A stretch of 64,000 nucleotides of DNA. It comes from Thalassotalea sp. Sam97 (GTDB taxonomy: Bacteria; Pseudomonadota; Gammaproteobacteria; Enterobacterales; Alteromonadaceae). The stretch's first letter is position 1. Each line of letters starts with the position of its first letter. This document shows, in pieces, positions 19,375 through 28,400 of this stretch. The position numbers and the translations under genes were made by a program. The notes under the pieces are model-generated. The model saw only the letters and a list, made by a program, of their open reading frames with translations. It had not been told where the DNA came from and made no database searches. The stretch spans positions 2,108,001 through 2,172,000 of the forward strand of contig NZ_CP166919.1 of NCBI RefSeq assembly GCF_041379765.1, given 5' to 3'.

Positions 19375-19426
19375 TTGTTTTCTCGTGGTCAATTTTATGT
19401 ACGTGGTAATGCATGCTATCAATAGC

Positions 19427-22400
19427 CTACTGACTACCACTGACAAAACGCAACGAACTTTGCTCCATCACAAATTCAACCGTGCGCCAAGGCACTGGCA
19501 TGCCGGTGAAGAATGTTTCGCCAGTATAGTTGCCGATATAACCGTCAACTTTCACCGCCATTGCTTGCACACCCGCACTCAACGATAACACGATGCTATC
19601 GCCATCTTGGTAACGGCGACCGTTAAGCAATGCCTCCAGCGCATCGGCGTTATTCAACCGTATTAGCTCTGATTGCAGCGCACCAGTTGCCGCTGATGTA
19701 AAGGTTACCGTCATGTAAAGATCAGAATTTGATAAATTGCCAAGATCAATCAACTTACCCGTTGATATTACGTTTAATGTTCCAGTTTCTTCGTTAAACG
19801 AAATGGTTGCCAGTATATTGGTTCCCGATCTCAGGGTAATAAAGTTTTGCTCTTTACGTATCGCTGCCTGTAAGGCAGCGAGCGCCGCATCCACTTCGGC
19901 TTGGGCAGCAAACGGGTCATCGATGACAAGTTGCGCTGAGTCAACAGCAGCGGAAACTTCAGCGAATGAGGTGTTGGTTAAATAGCCTTGCTCAAGGCCA
20001 AGTTGTTTTAGCGTTTGCTCTTCAATCAGCGCCGATTTATCAACGCTATCGTTCGCTGGAACAACCGTCACCGTAATAGGCGTACTCGATACCCCGCCAG
20101 CCGCTCTGGCAACGACCGTCACTGTCCCAGGATCTATACCGCGAATAACGCCAAATGAGGTTCGCACAACACTAACATCTGCCGTTTCCCAAATAATATC
20201 ATTGGTGATATCTTCTGTACTGCCGTCAGAAAACACACCGATTGCGGTTAACCGTACCACTTGCTCTTCGGCTAACAATACATCGTCTTGTGACACATTA
20301 ATGCCAACAAGCACCGGATTGGTTACTATCACGGTAATAGGGCTACTGATCAAATCATTTATTTGTGCCGATACCGTTGATTGTGATAGCTCAAGGCCAG
20401 TGATCAAACCATCACCATAAATTACGAAGGCATTTGGATCACTTTGCACCCATGATACATATTGGGTCACAGGATACACGCGGCCATCGCTAAGCACACC
20501 GGTAGCCGTAACAAACCGACTATAAGTAAGCGGTACTACCAGTAGTTCTGGTTGTAATATCAACTCTTCGAGTGTCGCATTATTCACGGATATTAACGCG
20601 TCATTACTGCTAATCCCAGCCGCATTCGCGTTAATCACGGCCCCCCCCTCAGCAATAGCACTGACTAATCCTTCTCGACTCACGGTAGCGACGCGTGTGT
20701 CGCTCGATATCCATGAAACCGTCGGAGTGATCTCATAGCTTGTACCATCAGTAAAAATGCCAGTGGCTGTCAGCTGCACCTGATAACCTTTTGCAACCGT
20801 TCGCTGCTCTGGGGTGACGTGAATACGTGACAGCTCGGGTCTAGTTACAGTTAAAGGGTATGGCACACTAGACACTGCACCTATGGTTGCGGTTACCGAA
20901 ACGTTACCAACGTTTTTGGCATTGAAGGTACCATCAGCATCGACACTAGCAATATTCACATTTGACGATACCCAGCTAACAAACGGTGAAATATCATAGC
21001 TCGAATCATCGCTGAGTATTGCTGTTGCTTGCAACTTGGTTGTTAACCCTCGGGGGATAACCGCCAGGTCTGATTTAACCTTAATCTCCACCAACTCAGC
21101 TTCTGTCACCGTTAGGGTCAAGTTAGCACTGTCGATACCGGCAAAACTGGCGATAATATTGGCCACACCTGCCTCAGCACTCACCGCTTCGCCTGTCAGG
21201 GTAACTTGGATCACGTCAATATTATCGGACTTCCAGCTAACAAGGTCAGTAACGTTTAGGCTACGATCATCACTAAATATTGCCTGTGCATTTAATTGCG
21301 TAGAATAGCCCTTAATCAGCGTCGTTTGTTGCGCACTTATCTGTACCGCAACCACCTCAGCTTCGCTGATGGTTATATTAATAACGTTACTGATATAACC
21401 AAACCTCTCTGCTGTAACAAGGACATTGCCAACCCCAGTCGCTGTTAGCAATCCGTTAGAGTCAACGTTAGCCAAACTCGGATCATTAACCTCCCAATAG
21501 ACAAAATCGCTAATATCAAAGGTTGACCCATCACTAAACACGCCCAACGCCGTTAATTGAGTAGTAAATCCATTGCCTAAGACATTATCCTTCGCACTTG
21601 CCTGAATCGACTGTAGTACAGCATCTGAGACACTAATCGGAAGCGCATTACTGGTGACCCCAAGGTATCGTGCAGTCACCGTCACATCACCCACCTTAAT
21701 AGCGGATAACACACCGTTTTCGGAGATCGTTGCAATGTTTAAATTGCTAGAACGCCATGTAACAAAATCAGTAACCTCATAGGTTGTACCGTTGCTGAAA
21801 ATACCTGTTGCTGTTAATTGAGTTTTCAAACCTTCGGATATTTCGGTTTCTTCGGATGTCACTTGAATTGAGGTAAGAATTGCTTCGACAATTTGTATGG
21901 TTAATGTATTACTGGTTAAGCCTCGACCACTGGCAGAAAGCGTTATGCGACCAGAACTTTTCGCTGTTAACACCCCTTGCTCACTAATACTAGCGAGTTT
22001 TACATCGAGCAAGTTCCATTCGACATATTCGGTGATATCAAAGGTCAACCCATCACTAAACAAGCCTATTGCTGTAAGTTGCGTATTTAAGCCCTCAGCA
22101 ATTATGCTATCTTCAACGCTAATCTGCACTTGCACTAATGCCGCTGTCGTTACTGATATCGTCACCGAGTTACTGAATATACCATCTAACTCCGCAGATA
22201 TTGCTGTACCACCGACGCTCAGGCTGATGACCTCGCCGCCGGGAATAACGGTCACGACGTCGCTGTTACTCGAGTACCAAGTCACAGCCTCGGTGAAGTT
22301 GTATTGCGTTCCATCGCTTAAAATCGCAATAGCCGTCATTTGGGTATCAAAACCATTGGCCAGCGTCGTGTTCGCCGCGGTGATCTGCAGTGACGCTAAC

Positions 22401-25400
22401 CTTGCCTCGGCCACTGACAAAGCCAAATCATTACTGTCAATAGCGCCAAGTGACGCCGTAATTGTAGTCTCGCCCACAGCAAGAGCCGTTAACACGCCGG
22501 TGTCACTAATGGCCGCTATCGTTGGATCGGTTATTGCCCACAACACAGAATCACTGATATTGGTACTCGATTCATCACTGAAATAACCTATCGCCGTTAA
22601 GGAGGTCGTCAAACCTAGTGCCAAACGACTTTCATCTGCCGTCACTTGAATACTGACAAGCGCTGCACTAGTCACGGAGATCAAAAGTGCCTCACTTTGT
22701 ACACCACTGACTTCGGCCGTCACCGAGACCCCACCGCTGTTATTACCAGTAAGCACGCCATCGCCATCAATACTGGCTATCAAGCCATCGCTGCTGGCCC
22801 ATTGCACATCGGTATTGCTCATCACCTTGCTGGTACCATCGCTCAATATCGCCGTGGCGGTTAATTGCGTGGTGTAGCCTTTGGCAATGCTAGGCTGAGT
22901 TGCCGTCACTTGGATTTCACTTAATGTCGCATCGGTAATTCTAATGCTAACGGGGACACTGCTCAGAGTATCGACACTGGCAGTCACGGCCACCGTGCCA
23001 ACAGCCTGCGCCGATAACACACCACCACGCGCAACCGTTGCGAGCGCACTATTGGACGATGACCAGGTCACAATATCGGTGATATCAACACTGGAGCCAT
23101 CACTGAATGACCCCAACGCGGTTAATTGGGTACTTAGCCCTTTAGCGAGAGCCGTATCATCTGCGCTAACCGAGATCCCAGTTAACACCGCATTACTCAC
23201 CGATATCACCACGGCATTACTGGTTAAGCCAGCAAGCTCAGCCGTCACCGATGCGCCGCCGCTGTTATTGCCTTTGAGTAAGCCACTGTCATCAATGGTG
23301 GCAACCGCTCCATCACTGCTACGCCATATGACCGCCCCTGTCACATCGTATTTTTTGCCATCGCTTAACACCGCGGTAGCGGTGAGCTGTGTGGTTAAAC
23401 CTTTGCTGATTTGTGTGCTCGCGGCAGTGACTTGGATCGCCGCTAACGTTGCTTCACTGATCAAAATATCAAGCGCATTACTGCTGATACCGTCAAGTTG
23501 GGCCGTTACCCTAACATTCCCTAAACCCGAAGCGGTTATCACACCACCGCCATCAATGGTGGCGGTGTCGGTATTCGACGACAGCCAGGAAACAAAACGG
23601 GTGATCACATAGCTATTACCATCACTGAATACGCCCGTTGCCGTTAATTGCGCACTCGTCCCGGTTGCCAACTCGGTTACTGGTGACGAGATGATTATCT
23701 CCGTTAGCACCGCATCACTGACTGCGATCGCTAAAGCATTACTGATCACCCCTGCTACCGCAGTGACCTCGGCGGTAATTGATACATCACCCGCCAAATT
23801 ACCGGTGACGATACCATCGGCATCGACACTGGCTATCGTCGGATCGCTGCTTTGCCATACCACGTATTGGCTAATGTCGTAGGTTTTGCCATCGCTTAAC
23901 GTGCCGATAGCAGTAAGCTCTGTCGTTACACCTATCGCTATACTAGGATCGACTGCGCTGATTTGGATGTCAGTTAATGTCGCTTCATTAACCGATATCA
24001 GCAGCTGATTACTGCCAATCTGTTCAAGGGTTGCCGTCACCGTCACATCACCAATGGCAATGCCGGTTAACTGACCATTTTTATCAATCGTTGCAATATT
24101 GGTATTTGACGACAACCATGTGACAAAATTACTGATATCAAGCGAGCTGCCGTCACTAAATAAACCGAGTGCGGTTAATTGACTGTTAAAGCCCTTAGAG
24201 ACTGACGTTGGATTGGCGGTTATGTCTATCCCCACTAAGGTGGCCTCGGTGATCGCCACCGACACGTCATTACTGGTGAGACCTAAAGCGCTTGCGGTAA
24301 ATGACGCGAGCCCTGAGGCAACGCCTGTGATCTCGCCACTGGCACTCACTGTCGCTAATGACGCATCACTGCTACGCCACGCGACATCACCGCTGATATC
24401 CGCGTTTGTACCATCACTGAATTGCCCTATTGCCGTTAATTGCGTCGTCAACCCTTTGGCAATACTGCTTTGTGTTGAAGTCACTTGAATGCCGATAAGT
24501 GTCGCTTCATTGACAAAAATCGTCAGGGCATTGCTGCTTACCCCGCCCAAATTCGCGCTCAGGGTTGTACTGCCGATGGCCTTAGCGATGACCACGCCGT
24601 TATCATTAACACTGAGCGTCGCAGGATCTGACGATAACCAGTTAACGAAATCGCTGATCTCCAAAATCGAGCCATCGCTAAACTCACCCATGGCCGTTAA
24701 GGATGTAGTAAAGCCCACAGGCAAGCTTACCTTAGTTGGCGTAATTTGAATGCGGGTTAATGTGGCATCGATGATGGCGACCGCCACCTCGTTACTGTTA
24801 ACACCGGAGAAACTGGCACTAAACAAACCTAAGCCTTGGCTAACCCCACTCACGTCACCATCCAGGCTCACCGACGCTATCGATGTATCAATGCTACGCC
24901 ACGCCACATCGGCGCTGATATCCGCTGTGCTACCATCACTAAATTCGCCTATCGCCGTAAGTTGTGTTGTCACCCCGAGGGCAATACTTGAATTGACTGC
25001 GCTGACTTGAATGGAAATTAACGTGGCATCAGCGACTGAGATAGCCACCACATTACTGCTCACAGTACCGACCGTCGCCCGAATGTTGGTATCCCCCACC
25101 GCCAAAGCATTGACCACACCCGTACTGTCAACACTGGCAACGGTTAAGTCCGAAGATAGCCAATCAACATTGGCGGTAACATCAGCATTCGTGCCATCAC
25201 TAAATTGGCCGATGGCGGTGAGCTGAGTGGTAAAACCTATCGCTAACGGTGATGTTATGCCAGACACTTGAATGCCCGTGAGCTGCGCATCTGTGATGGC
25301 AACCGGCACGTCATTGCTGCTAAGACCAGATAGGCTTGCGGTAAATACACCAAGCCCTTGGGCAGCGCCGCTGACTTGCCCATCAAGGCTTACCGTCGCA

Positions 25401-28400
25401 ATGGCTGTGTCACCACTTTGCCAAGCAACATCACCACTGATATCGGCTGTGGTGCCATCACTGAATTGGCCTATCGCCGTTAATTGGGTTGTCACCCCAA
25501 GGGCTATACTTGACTGAGCGGCGCTGACTTGAATTGACGTTAAAGTGGCATCCGATACCGCAATGGTAAGCACATTACTGGTCACGTCTGCTAAATTAGC
25601 ACTAACACTCGCACTCCCCAGTGCGTTGGCCGTCGCTAGACCACTAATACCAACACCGACAGTCGCCGTGTTTGACGAGAGCCAAGTGACGTAATCGGTA
25701 ATGTCGTAAAGTGAACCATCGCTAAATTCACCAATAGCTGTTAACTGGGTGTCAAAACCAACAGCCAAACTGATTTTAGGCTGGGTGATTTGAATACTGG
25801 TTAATGTCGCATCGGTGATTGCAATCGCTACATCATTGCTCATGACACCTGAGCTAATAGCCGTCAAGATGGCAAGGCCACTGTTAATTCCTGAAACCTC
25901 GCCCGTTACGCTCACCGTAGCAATATCAACGGCATCGCTGCGCCATGATACCGTGTCGGTAATATCTATCCGCGTACCATCACTAAATACGCCAACAGCG
26001 TTTAACTGGGTGCTAAAGCCTTTGGCAATATTGCGTTCAGCGGCTGTGACGTCAACCGCCACCAGTGTGGCGTCAACCACACTGATTGGTAATAAATTAC
26101 TGCTCAACTGACCCAATGAGGCGGTAATAATCACGTTACCAACAGAGCTTGCGCTAAGTTTCCCAGCGAGATCGACCGTTGCAATCGATGCCTTTGAAGA
26201 CAACCACGTGACACGCTCAGTAATATCGTCACTTGAACCGTCACTAAATTGGCCAATCGCTGTCAATTGCGTGCTAAACCCTTGGGCAATTTGGCTGTCA
26301 TTGGCGCTGATTTGAATCGCCGTTAACGCCGCACTGGTCACCGCAATCGGCACTTGATTACTGCTGATCTCTAAAACACTTGCCGTTAATAAGGCAAGCC
26401 CGCTATCGACGCCTCTGACTTCTCCTGATTCATTCACCGTAGCGATGGCACTATCATTACTGAGCCAAGACACCGAATCACTGATATCGGTACTCGAACC
26501 ATCGCTGAATACGCCAATAGCTGAAAGCTGAGCCGTGAAGCCTTTGGCAATACTGCTATGGGTTGTGCTGACTTGAATCGCTGTTAACGTGGCATCCATT
26601 ACAGATATCGCAAGGTCATTACTGATGACTTGCTCAATTGATGCTGTGACTGTGACATCACCCACGGCATTAGCACTCAGCAAACCGCTTTTATCTGCAC
26701 TGGCAATATTGGTAGCCGATGATAACCAATTGACATTATTGGTCACATCGTAGCTTGAGCCGTCACTGAATTGGCCAATGGCCGTCAGTTGTGTGTTAAA
26801 TCCTTGCGCTAGTTGACTATCATTAGAAGTAATTTGAATCGCTATCAAGGCGGCACTGGTCACCGCAATCGGCACCTCGTTACTCACTATGCCAGCAACA
26901 CTTGCTGTCAGCAGCGCAAGGCCAGTATCGATACCGCTGACTTCACCGCTAAGGCTTACCGTAGCAACAGCCGCATCATTACTGAGCCAGGACACTGAAT
27001 CACTGATATCCGCGCTTGAACCATCGCTAAATACGCCTATGGCTGATAATTGGCTGGTAACCCCTTTGGCAATGCTACTTTCTGACGCACTCACTTGGAT
27101 CGAAGTTAAGCTCGCATCCACCACAGACATCGCAAAGCCATTGCTGGTCACTTGATCTATTGTCGCTGTAACGGTGACATCACCCACGGCATTGGCGGTC
27201 AGTAAGCCCACCATGTCCACAGAGGCGATGGTTGCATCCGATGAGAGCCAATTAACATTATTAGTAATATCATAGCTTGAGCCATCACTGAATTGGCCGA
27301 TTGCGCTATATTGGGTACTAAAGCCTTGTGCCAGTTGACTGTCATTGGCGCTGACTTGTATGGCCGTTAAGGCCGCGTTGGTAACCGCTATGGGTAACTC
27401 ATTACTACTCACACCAGCAACATTTGCGCTTAACAGCGCAAGCCCCGTTCCAACACCACTCGCTTCACCTGAAATACTTACCGTTGCGACGTTGACATCA
27501 TTACTTCGCCAAGAAACATATGTGCTGATATCGTAACTAGAGCCGTCACTAAATACGCCAATCGCGGTTAACTGACTGGTGATACCTTTAGCAATACTGC
27601 TCTGATTGGCTGTCACTTGTATCGCCGTTAACGTCGCATCGACCACAGAAATCGCCAACACCGGACTACTCGCTTGTTCAAGCGATGCCGTCACCGTCAT
27701 ATTACCGACAGCATTGGCAGTGAGCACGCCAGAGCTATCAACCGTGGCAATGCTAGTATTGGAAGACAGCCAGTTGACATAGTCGGTAATATCAAAGCTA
27801 GAGCCGTCGCTAAATAAGCCAATCGCGGTTAGCTGCGTCGTAAACCCTTGCGCTAGTTGACTATCATTCGAGCTAATTTGAATACCCGTTAACGTTGCCG
27901 TTGTCACGGCAACAGGCGCAGCATTACTGGTCACCCCTGCCACATTTGCAGTAAATAACGCGAGCCCAGTGTCGACACCGCTGACTTCGCCTAGCTCATT
28001 CACTGTCGCTACATTTATGTCGCTACTGCGCCATGAAACACTTTCACTAATGTCATACGTTGTGCCGTCACTGAGCACACCCAGTGCCGTTAATTGGCTG
28101 GTGAAGCCTTTGGCAATACTACTCTGTGTTGAACTGACTTGGATAGAGGTTAATGTCGCCTCGCTAACCGATACGAACACACTGTTGCTGTTAATTTGTG
28201 CAAGTGTTGCGCTAATGCTGGCATCACCAACGTCAAGCGCTGTAACACGGCTCGAGGTATCGATCGAAACAACATCAAGTGCACTGTTTTGCCAGTTAAC
28301 ATAGGGAGTTATATCAAATGTCGAGCCATCACTAAACAGGCCGATTGCCGTTAACTGACTCGTAAAGCCCCTAGCAAGTTGATTGACTGATATACTCACT

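Noticed and set aside
21897..28304. Many plus-strand open frames of 60-230 codons opposite the giant gene
   Set aside because: They recur with the repeat period, share its antisense composition and have no family resemblance; they are shadows of the minus-strand gene.
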